This document shows, piece by piece, positions 56,153-64,000 of a stretch of 64,000 bases of DNA. Both the position numbers and the translations under genes were made by a program. Position 1 is the first letter of the stretch, and the number at the start of each line of letters is the position of its first letter. The DNA is from Streptomyces rishiriensis (GTDB lineage: Bacteria; Actinomycetota; Actinomycetes; Streptomycetales; Streptomycetaceae): the NCBI RefSeq assembly GCF_030815485.1, contig NZ_JAUSWV010000002.1, forward strand, positions 1,426,001 through 1,490,000. Reading direction: 5' to 3'. The notes below the pieces were generated by a model, which made no database searches, was not told the DNA's origin, and worked only from the letters and a program-made list of their open reading frames with translations.

Positions 56153-56929
56153 TCAGTAGCCCCGCTGGCTCGCGTAGAAGACCAGCCGGTACTTACCGAT
56201 CTGTACCTCGTCACCGTTCGACAGAGGGACCTCGTCGATCCGCTCCCGGTTGACGTACGTGCCGTTGAGACTGCCGACGTCCGCCACGTTGAAGGTGCCG
56301 TCCGGGTTGCGCCGGAACTCCACATGGCGACGCGAGACCGTCACGTCGTCCAGGAAGATGTCGCTCTGCGGGTGTCGGCCGGCCGTGGTCAGGTCGCCGT
56401 CCAGAAGGAAACGGCTGCCCGAGTTCGGGCCGCGCCGCACGACCAGCAGGGCGGAGCCCAGCGGCAGCGCGTCGACCGCGGCCTGCGCCTCGGGCGAGAG
56501 GGCGGGCAGCTGCGTCTGACCGGTGACCTCGGCGTCGTAGGCCTCGAGACCGGAGATGGAGATGGTGGAAGTCGTCTCCGACGCCCGCTCGGGCGTCAGC
56601 CCGGGGCGTAGCGGCGCGCCACAGTTGGAGCAGAATCGGCTGTTCTCCGCGTTGCGGTTACCGCACCTCGTACACACCAGGGCCGACATAGGGGAAAACC
56701 CTCCACCCGTACTCGAGGTCGACGGTTGGCCGAAACCTATGCCGCCGGACTGCGCAGGGTCAACCGACGCCGCGCCCTGGCCTCCGGCAATGTCGCCGCC
56801 CGGACCAGCCACCTGATCCCTGAACAGCGGCCGCTGACCCTCTGCGTCAGGCTGTGCGCGATGGCGAGCGGTCGCGTTGTCGCTACCCTCTCGCGCGCTC
56901 TTGCCGAACAACTTCGCAAACAACTTCAC
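56153..56929 (-). CDS. garA: GarA/OdhI-like FHA domain protein
   Basis: 258 aa. N-terminal ~80 residues are low complexity; a zinc ribbon with Cys86, Cys89, Cys100 and Cys103 follows; then the ETTS motif (phospho-Thr site, 118-121), and a C-terminal FHA domain (~158-255; GRHPQSDIFLDDVTVSRRHV). In actinobacteria the phosphorylated ETT motif binds intramolecularly and controls 2-oxoglutarate dehydrogenase and glutamate metabolism. GTG 56929 gives the MKLFAKLFGKS start; a later in-frame ATG (Met81) with GGAGG is possible. Confidence 0.88.
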   Translation of the reverse strand: MKLFAKLFGKSAREGSDNATARHRAQPDAEGQRPLFRDQVAGPGGDIAGGQGAASVDPAQSGGIGFGQPSTSSTGGGFSPMSALVCTRCGNRNAENSRFCSNCGAPLRPGLTPERASETTSTISISGLEAYDAEVTGQTQLPALSPEAQAAVDALPLGSALLVVRRGPNSGSRFLLDGDLTTAGRHPQSDIFLDDVTVSRRHVEFRRNPDGTFNVADVGSLNGTYVNRERIDEVPLSNGDEVQIGKYRLVFYASQRGY

Positions 56930-57119
56930 GGGCGATTCCCCTTGACCGAAACAGACCCGCCCGTGGGGCAGGACGAACCCTGACTGAATACACCGGTCGA
57001 CCCGGACATCTTCACAACGTCCGTGTCCACCAGACAGTTTCCACCACGCACCACCCGATCGGTGCGTCGACCCCCCGCAAGCTCATGCCCCTGCCGGATG
57101 CCCGCCATGCACCCCCGGT

Positions 57120-57953
57120 TCACTGGCCCGACGACCGAGCGTAGTCAGGCTGCTTCGCCACTCGCAAGGCATCCACGACGATCTTGTCCGACCGCTCCAC
57201 TGTCACGGTGGCCTGCTCCTTCTCGAGAGTCTGCACCACTCCTCCAGGGATGTTCAGCGCCGGCTCGAGGTCCTGCGGGTTGCCGATGACCTTGAAACGA
57301 AAGGGCGTGTTGATCTTGTTCCCGTCGACGCTCACGCTCTTGCCCGATTCCGTCAGAAAAGTGCCGGCGACGACCCGCACCCCGTTCACCTGGATCGCCT
57401 CGGCCCCCGCCGCGCGCAGCTCCTGGATCGCGTCGAGCAACATGTCCGCCTCGACCGTCCCCTTCGTGTCCTCGATGGTCATCGTGATGCCCGGCCCCTG
57501 CGCAGCCACCGTGCCCGCGAGAATGCCGAGTTGTTTCTCCTTCTCGACCGTCTGCTTGCGGGCCTCCTCGGCCTGGTCGGAGCTGTTCTCCAGCTCCTGC
57601 TGCTGCTTCTCGAGTCCTTGCTTCTCGTCCTCAAGACGCTGACTGCGGTCGTCGAGTTCATCGAGGATGCGTACGAGATCTTCCTGACGCGCACCGCGCA
57701 GCGCGTTTCCACTGTCGCTGTTGGAGGCGACCTGCACGGCCAGGCCGAAACCCAGCCCGAACAGCAGCAGGGCGACGATGAGTTGGGCCCTGGACACCCG
57801 CGGCGGCCAGAGACCCTGCACCATGCGCTGCCGACCGGTCAGCACGGGCTCGGCCGGCTTCTCGGCCGCCCCGTCCGCGGACGCCGTCACCGGGACCTCG
57901 TCGGGCAGCTCCTTGCGGAGCCTGTACTCGGGCGTCTCGTCCTGGTTGCTCAT
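57120..57953 (-). CDS. DUF881 family protein
   Basis: 277 aa. Cytoplasmic ~55 residues, one membrane helix (LIVALLLFGLGFGLAVQVAS), a coiled coil (~80-140, heptad-like LDDRSQRLEDEKQGLEKQQQ), then the DUF881 domain (GPGITMTIEDTKGTVEADML, AEAIQVNGVRVVAGTFLTES). Divisome-linked families; function not settled. ATG 57953 used; GTG 57962 overlaps the stop of the small basic protein gene by four bases and is an equal candidate. Confidence 0.82.
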   Translation of the reverse strand: MSNQDETPEYRLRKELPDEVPVTASADGAAEKPAEPVLTGRQRMVQGLWPPRVSRAQLIVALLLFGLGFGLAVQVASNSDSGNALRGARQEDLVRILDELDDRSQRLEDEKQGLEKQQQELENSSDQAEEARKQTVEKEKQLGILAGTVAAQGPGITMTIEDTKGTVEADMLLDAIQELRAAGAEAIQVNGVRVVAGTFLTESGKSVSVDGNKINTPFRFKVIGNPQDLEPALNIPGGVVQTLEKEQATVTVERSDKIVVDALRVAKQPDYARSSGQ

Positions 57954-57958
57954 CGACC

Positions 57959-58291
57959 TCACGCCCGGAAGACATGCCGACGGATCGCCGCGGCGTTGGA
58001 GAAGATCCGGATGCCGAGGACGACGACGACACCGGTGGACAGCTGTGATCCCACGCCCAGCTCGTCACCCAGGAACACGATCAGCGCGGCCACCACCACG
58101 TTCGACAGGAAGGACACCACGAACACCTTGTCGTCGAAGATCCCGTCCAGCATGGCCCGAAGGCCACCGAAGACCGCGTCCAGCGCCGCCACCACGGCGA
58201 TCGGCAGATACGGCACGACGGCCGCCGGCACCTCGGGCTGGACCAACAGGCCGGCCACCACTCCCACGACGAGGCCCAGTACGGCGATCAC
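57959..58291 (-). CDS. sbp: Small basic family protein
   Basis: 110-aa membrane protein with three or four short hydrophobic helices (LGLVVGVVAGLLVQPEVPA, VVSFLSNVVVAALIVFLG). GTG 58291 overlaps the stop of the preceding DUF881 gene (GTGA) and its own stop meets the next DUF881 gene, so all three are coupled. Found between DUF881 genes across actinobacteria. Confidence 0.88.
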   Translation of the reverse strand: MIAVLGLVVGVVAGLLVQPEVPAAVVPYLPIAVVAALDAVFGGLRAMLDGIFDDKVFVVSFLSNVVVAALIVFLGDELGVGSQLSTGVVVVLGIRIFSNAAAIRRHVFRA

Positions 58292-59184
58292 GATGTGCCC
58301 TTCTCGGTCTTCGGCTGCGCTGTACGTACGATCACACTCGGTGCGGCGGGCAGCCGGACGTCGTCAGCCACTGAGATGGCCGTCCGAATGCCGTAGTTCT
58401 CCTGCAACGCGTTCAGATACAGGCCGTCGGCGCTGTTCTGGAACCTGGTGCTGAGGTTTTTCCCGTCCCCCACCGCGAGCACCGTGTACGGCGGGACGAG
58501 CGGTTTGTTGTCGACCAGTATGGCTTCACCCGCGGCCCTGATCGCCGACAGTGCCGTCAGCCGTTGACCGTTGATCGAGACGGCCTCGGCGCCCGACTCC
58601 CACAGTCCGTTGACGACCCGCTGCATGTCCCGGTCCCGGACCCGCCCGGTGTCGGAGAAACCGGAGGTCTCGCGCGGACCACCGTCACCGCCCTCGGTCG
58701 CTTCCTTGGCATCGTCCACGACCAGCTTGACGCCCGGCCCGTGCACCTCGACGGCACCCGACAGGATGCCCACCAGATCGGCCTGGCTACTGCCACCGCT
58801 CTGCTTGAGCGCCTCCCGCTGCCGTTCGCTCACATCGTCGCGCAGCTTGTCGACGGCACTCTCGAGCTCGTCGGCCGCGTCGGTCTCACGGTCGATCCGG
58901 TCGATCAGCTCCTCGCGCTCCTTCGCGACGACCGGCGCCGCGACCCGCGCCTGAGCCGCACCGACGGTGACCACGAGGGCCGCGAGCACCAGGCCCACGG
59001 CGAGACCCAGCTTCGCCCGTACCGTCCTGGGCAGCCCACCGGCGCCCTCGGCCTGCTTACGGGCGGCGGCCTCGGCATAACCGTCGTCGAGGCTGTGGTC
59101 CATGACGTTGGTGAGCAGCGACATGGACGCGTCCGGGCGCGACACGCGCGCGGGTGTGCTCCGAACGGGGGGCTGCTGCGGCAT
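58288..59184 (-). CDS. DUF881 family protein
   Basis: About 298 aa. Basic/polar ~70-residue cytoplasmic start, one membrane helix (AKLGLAVGLVLAALVVTVGA), coiled coil (ELIDRIDRETDAADELESAV), DUF881 domain with GPGVKLVVDDAKEATEGGDG and SINGQRLTALSAIRAAGEAI. The start is uncertain (ATG 59184 or ATG 59193); ribosome sites are weak at both. Confidence 0.82.
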   Translation of the reverse strand: MPQQPPVRSTPARVSRPDASMSLLTNVMDHSLDDGYAEAAARKQAEGAGGLPRTVRAKLGLAVGLVLAALVVTVGAAQARVAAPVVAKEREELIDRIDRETDAADELESAVDKLRDDVSERQREALKQSGGSSQADLVGILSGAVEVHGPGVKLVVDDAKEATEGGDGGPRETSGFSDTGRVRDRDMQRVVNGLWESGAEAVSINGQRLTALSAIRAAGEAILVDNKPLVPPYTVLAVGDGKNLSTRFQNSADGLYLNALQENYGIRTAISVADDVRLPAAPSVIVRTAQPKTEKGTS

Positions 59185-59290
59185 GCCGCACATCGTCGCA
59201 CGTCGCGCCCAGTACCTCCGAATGGCCCCACCGGCGTGCCGGACAGGCCCCCTTGGGGACACTTGTCCGGCACGCGCGCGTGCGCGTGGC

Positions 59291-61786
59291 TCAGCGTCCG
59301 GCGCTGTCCACGACCGACGACCACTCGTCGAGCAGAGCCTGAGCGGACGCGTCGTCCGGCCCCTCAGCCCACAGATGGGTGACGGCCTCGGCCGGGTCGG
59401 GCAGCACCATCACCCAGCGCCCGTCCGTCTCCACCACACGGACACCGTCGGTGGTGTCCACGAAGCGATCTCCGGCCGCCTCGACGACCCGCCGCATCAC
59501 GAGGCCCTTGACGGCCCACGGGGTCGCCAGATCCCGCTTCAGGACGTGCGCCCGCGGGATCCGCGCGTCGATCTGGCTGAGGGTGAGCTGCGTCCGCGCC
59601 ACCAGCCCGATCAAGCGCACGAAGGCCGCCGTACCGTCGAAGACACTGCTGAACTCCGGGACGATGAAGCCGCCCTTGCCGTCCCCGCCGAAGATGGTCG
59701 TCTCGTCCCGCCCGACCCGGGTGAGGTCGTCCGGCGAGGTCGTCGTCCACTCGACCTGTGTCCCGTGATACGCCGCCACCTGCTCGGCGATCCTCGTCGT
59801 GGTCACCGGCAGGGCGACCCGCCCGCTGCGCCGCTCGGCGGCCACCAGGTCGAGCAGCACCAGCAGCGCCCGGTCGTCCTCGATGATCCGGCCCTTCTCG
59901 TCAACAAGAGAGAGCCGCTCACCCACAGGGTCGAACCGCACTCCGAACGCGGCCCGAGACGAAGCCACGATTTCTCCGAGCCGCATGAGCCCGGAGCGGC
60001 GCTGGTCGCCCGTCTCCGTGGGCCTCGCCTCGTTCAGGCCGGGGTTGACGGTCAGCGAGTCCACCCCGAGCTTCCCCAGAAGACTCGGCAACACCAGGCC
60101 GGCGCTGCCGTTCGAGGCGTCCACCACGACCTTCAGCCCGGATTCGGCGATCCCTGTCGTGTCCACGTTCCGCAGCAACGACCCAGTGTACGAGTCGAAG
60201 ACGCTGGCCGGGAAGTGCAGGTCACCGATCTCTCCCGGGAAGGCCCGCCGGTACTCCTGCCGCGCGAACACCCGGTCCAGCTTGCGCTGACTGCCCTGGG
60301 ACAGGTCCGCGCCCTCCCCGTCGAAGAACATGATGTCGACCGAGTCCGGTACACCGGGCGAGGTACGGATCATGATCCCGCCGGCGCTCCCCCGCGCCGT
60401 CTGCTGACGCGCCACGGGCAGCGGTACGTTCTCCAGGTCCCGTACGTCGATGGCACTGGCCTGAAGTGCGGAGATGACCGCCCGCTTCAGCGCACGAGCA
60501 CCCCGCGAATGGTCACGCGCCGTGGTGACCGTGGACCCCTTCTTGAGTGTCGTGGCGTACGCGCCGGCGAGGCGCACCGCCAGCTCGGGCGTGATCTCGA
60601 CGTTGAGGATCCCGGAGACACCGCGGGCACCGAACAGGTGCGCCTGCCCACGGGACTCCCAGATCACGGACGTGTTGACGAACGCGCCGGCTTCGATGGT
60701 CTTGAAGGGGTAGACCCGCACGTTGCCCTGGACGATCGATTCTTCACCGATCAGGCATTCGTCACCGATGACAGCGCCGTCCTCGATCCGGGCCGCCCGC
60801 ATGATGTCGGTGTTCTTGCCCACCACACAGCCTCGGAGATTGCTGTGCTGGCCGACGTACACGTTGTCGTGCACAACGGCCTTGTGCAGGAAGGCCCCGC
60901 TCTTCACGACGACGTTGGACCCGATGACGGAGTGCTCGCGGATCTCGGCGCCGGCCTCGACCTTCGCGTAGTCGCCGATGTAGAGCGGACCGCGAAGTAT
61001 GGCGTCGGGATGCACCTCGGCGCCTTCGGCCACCCACACCCCGGGCGAGATCTCGAAGCCGTCGATCTCGACGTCGACCTTGCCTTCGAGCACGTCGGCC
61101 TGGGCCTTGACGTAGCTCTCGTGGGTGCCCACATCCTCCCAGTAGCCTTCGGCGATGAAGCCGTAGACCGGCTTGCCCTCCTTCATCAGCTGCGGGAAGA
61201 CGTCTCCGGACCAGTCGACGGGCACATCGGCCTCGACGTAGTCGAAGACCTCCGGCTCCATGACGTAGATACCCGTGTTCACGGTGTCCGAGAAGACCTG
61301 GCCCCAGGTCGGCTTCTCGAGGAAGCGCTCGACCTTGCCTTCTTCATCGACGATCGTGATCCCGAATTCCAGCGGATTGGGCACCCGCGTCAGGCAGACG
61401 GTGACCAGCGCACCCTTTTCCTTGTGGAAGTTGATCAGCTCGGTGAGGTCGAAGTCAGTGAGGGCATCGCCGGAAATGACGACGAAGGCGTCGTCCTTCA
61501 ACGCCTCCTCCGCGTTCTTGACGCTTCCGGCGGTACCGAGTGGCTTCTCCTCATTGGCATAGCTGAGCTCCATGCCGAGCTCTTCGCCGTCACCGAAGTA
61601 GTTCTTGACCAGCGACGCCAAGAACTGAACAGTTACGACGGTCTCGTTGAGCCCATGCCTTTTGAGCAGCCTCAGAACGTGCTCCATGATCGGCCGGTTG
61701 GCCACCGGCAGGAGCGGCTTGGGCATGCTCGAGGTCATAGGGCGAAGGCGCGTGCCTTCGCCTCCGGCCATCACGACGGCCTTCAT
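59291..61786 (-). CDS. Sugar nucleotidyltransferase/phosphomannomutase fusion
   Basis: 831 aa in three parts. Residues 1-230: nucleotidyltransferase (KAVVMAGGEGTRLRPMTSSM; EKPTWGQVFSDTVNTGIYV; GYWEDVGTHESYV). ~240-350: left-handed beta-helix hexapeptide repeats (EVHPDAILRGPLYIGDYAKV). ~385-800: phosphohexomutase domains with TARDHSRGARALKRA as the catalytic Ser loop and DGKGGFIVPEFSS. It could make GDP-mannose or a similar sugar nucleotide from one polypeptide. Substrate is inferred from the family. Confidence 0.88.
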   Translation of the reverse strand: MKAVVMAGGEGTRLRPMTSSMPKPLLPVANRPIMEHVLRLLKRHGLNETVVTVQFLASLVKNYFGDGEELGMELSYANEEKPLGTAGSVKNAEEALKDDAFVVISGDALTDFDLTELINFHKEKGALVTVCLTRVPNPLEFGITIVDEEGKVERFLEKPTWGQVFSDTVNTGIYVMEPEVFDYVEADVPVDWSGDVFPQLMKEGKPVYGFIAEGYWEDVGTHESYVKAQADVLEGKVDVEIDGFEISPGVWVAEGAEVHPDAILRGPLYIGDYAKVEAGAEIREHSVIGSNVVVKSGAFLHKAVVHDNVYVGQHSNLRGCVVGKNTDIMRAARIEDGAVIGDECLIGEESIVQGNVRVYPFKTIEAGAFVNTSVIWESRGQAHLFGARGVSGILNVEITPELAVRLAGAYATTLKKGSTVTTARDHSRGARALKRAVISALQASAIDVRDLENVPLPVARQQTARGSAGGIMIRTSPGVPDSVDIMFFDGEGADLSQGSQRKLDRVFARQEYRRAFPGEIGDLHFPASVFDSYTGSLLRNVDTTGIAESGLKVVVDASNGSAGLVLPSLLGKLGVDSLTVNPGLNEARPTETGDQRRSGLMRLGEIVASSRAAFGVRFDPVGERLSLVDEKGRIIEDDRALLVLLDLVAAERRSGRVALPVTTTRIAEQVAAYHGTQVEWTTTSPDDLTRVGRDETTIFGGDGKGGFIVPEFSSVFDGTAAFVRLIGLVARTQLTLSQIDARIPRAHVLKRDLATPWAVKGLVMRRVVEAAGDRFVDTTDGVRVVETDGRWVMVLPDPAEAVTHLWAEGPDDASAQALLDEWSSVVDSAGR

Positions 61787-61900
61787 GTCGGAAGCGTCCT
61801 CCTAAAGAGACGACTGTCTAGCCGACTTCACCCGTCCAGATTGTCCCGCACTTTTCGTCGGCGGGCCATCGAGCCACTGCGCGGCTGCCAATCGGCGAGG

Positions 61901-62509
61901 TCAGTCAGCCATGGCGTCCGCACGAACCAGGCGGCGGACCTGTACCACGTAGAGGACTCCTGCCCACCAATAGAGCGTTGTACCCCACCAGGCGAACGCC
62001 CATCCGAAAATGGCAGCGAGTGACGCCAACCAGCCACTTCCGTCACTGAGCAGCAGCAGCGGGAAGGCGTACATCAGGTTGAAGGTGGCCGCCTTCCCCA
62101 GGAAGTTCACCTGCGGCGGCGGATAGCCGTGCCGCCTGAGGATGCCGACCATCACCAGCAGAACCAGCTCGCGGGCCAGAAGTACAGCGGTCAACCAGAG
62201 CGGCAGAATCTCCCGCCAGGTGAGGCCGACCAGCGTAGTGAGAATGTAGAGCCGGTCTGCAGCAGGATCGAGAAGCCGGCCGAGACTGCTGATCTGGTTC
62301 CAGCGTCGGGCGAGCTTGCCGTCCAGATAGTCGGTGATGCCGCTGAAAGCCAGCACCAGGAGCGCCCAGCCGTCGCTCTGCGGGCCTCCGAACTCGGGCC
62401 GGAGGATCAGCCACAGGAACACAGGTACGCCGAGGAGACGCGCCATGCTGAGGATGTTCGGGATGGTGAGTACCCGGTCTGTCTGGACACGGGTCTCCTG
62501 GACCTCCAC
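61901..62509 (-). CDS. CDP-alcohol phosphatidyltransferase
   Basis: 202-aa membrane enzyme. The CDP-alcohol motif is complete: DGKLARRWNQISSLGRLLD then PAADRL, giving D-G-x2-A-R-x8-G-x3-D-x3-D. Five or six membrane segments follow. Likely a phosphatidylinositol-phosphate or phosphatidylglycerol-phosphate type synthase; the position equals pgsA2 (Rv1822) of Mycobacterium. GTG 62509 has GGAGG upstream; GTG 62488 is an alternative. Confidence 0.88.
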   Translation of the reverse strand: MEVQETRVQTDRVLTIPNILSMARLLGVPVFLWLILRPEFGGPQSDGWALLVLAFSGITDYLDGKLARRWNQISSLGRLLDPAADRLYILTTLVGLTWREILPLWLTAVLLARELVLLVMVGILRRHGYPPPQVNFLGKAATFNLMYAFPLLLLSDGSGWLASLAAIFGWAFAWWGTTLYWWAGVLYVVQVRRLVRADAMAD

Positions 62510-62565
62510 CCGGGGGCCTCCAGTAGGAAATGAGCCAACGATGCCCCCTGACCCTACCCCAACGC

Positions 62566-62610
62566 AAAAAAGCTCTGGCTCTCGGGCTGTTATGCCCAAG
62601 AGCCAGAGCT
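62566..62610 (-). terminator. rRNA operon terminator
   Basis: AGCTCTGGCTCT (62571-62582) pairs perfectly with AGAGCCAGAGCT (62599-62610); an inner GGGC/GCCC pair extends the stem. Six A on the plus strand (62566-62571) give the U-tract. A proper rho-independent terminator 10 bp past the 5S gene. Confidence 0.95.
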
Positions 62611-62619
62611 CTAAAAGAA

Positions 62620-62738
62620 GTTCGGCGGTGTCCTACTCTCCCACAGGGTCCCCCCTGCAGTACCATCGGCGCTGTAAGGCTTAGCTTCCGGGTTCGGAAT
62701 GTAACCGGGCGTTTCCCTTACGCTATGACCACCGAAAC
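62620..62738 (-). rRNA. rrf: 5S ribosomal RNA
   Basis: The minus strand reads GTTTCGGTGGTCATAGCG at the 5' end, CCCGGTTACATTCCGAACCC inside, and GGAGAGTAGGACACCGCCG at the 3' end, as in Streptomyces 5S rRNA. 119 nt. Confidence 0.97.
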
Positions 62739-62829
62739 ACTATGAAACACATGCAGCCGCACCATACCGTGACCATGGCATGGGGCCGTTCGTGGTTTCA
62801 GAACCAACACAGTGGACGCGAGCAACTGA

Positions 62830-64000
<1,171 letters not shown>

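Overview
The window is chromosomal DNA of a Streptomyces-type actinomycete. It has very high GC, GC-rich third codon positions, many GTG starts, several apparent leaderless promoters, and gene families typical of Streptomyces (DUF5999, MocR, LAL-type LuxR regulators, Tat-exported sugar-binding lipoproteins). It ends in the 3' part of an rRNA operon on the minus strand. All identifications come from reading the sequence and from memory of the families; no database search was possible.

Layout. 1-5.7 kb: a 33-bp tandem repeat, then small enzymes (GNAT, SnoaL-like, DinB-like), apolipoprotein N-acyltransferase (lnt), which overlaps a Gfo/Idh/MocA oxidoreductase tail to tail, and a lipoprotein. 5.7-13.8 kb: mostly minus-strand genes: ung, an oligopeptide-binding lipoprotein, a FabG-like SDR pair, a coupled HipA-like kinase/DUF3037 pair, a Rieske lipoprotein and an isochorismatase-fold protein. 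13.8-21.6 kb: LysR/EamA, a MocR regulator divergent from a pyridoxamine-phosphate-oxidase-like gene and a frameshifted PaiB gene, two more EamA transporters, and a Clp N-domain protein. 21.9-31 kb: SRPBCC, PadR with a nested operator, an SDR, a class II glutamine amidotransferase, a small membrane/stress gene cluster, a large LAL regulator and a PhzF protein. 31-35.8 kb: CPBP protease, a glutamate-cysteine ligase family enzyme, a hypothetical gene and DUF5999. 36-41.3 kb: a xylan/xylo-oligosaccharide locus (LacI regulator, GH10 xylanase, two ABC permeases, binding lipoprotein). 41.7-43.6 kb: a large APC-family permease.

43.7-46.5 kb looks like an acquired patch. A decayed Tn3-type transposase, a divergent SDR/TetR pair with two matching operators, two perfect palindromes and a decayed IS481-type transposase follow one another. 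A di-Mop protein and gcvP, the latter behind a tandem glycine riboswitch, come next. A dinB polymerase has a 5'-truncated IS110-type transposase directly upstream.

53.9-62.5 kb is a minus-strand housekeeping block: CDP-alcohol phosphatidyltransferase, sugar nucleotidyltransferase/phosphomannomutase fusion, DUF881, small basic protein, DUF881, GarA-like FHA protein, FtsR-like MerR, bifunctional nuclease, second MerR. The order matches the Mycobacterium tuberculosis pgsA2-Rv1830 region as I remember it, except that gcvH is not between DUF881 and garA. The rRNA operon (23S partial, 5S) and its terminator close the window.

I found no clear previously undescribed multi-gene system. The best candidates for follow-up are the HipA-like kinase/DUF3037 pair, the palindrome-rich transposon-flanked SDR/TetR cassette, the MocR/oxidase/PaiB locus and the conserved small membrane-protein cluster at 25-27 kb.
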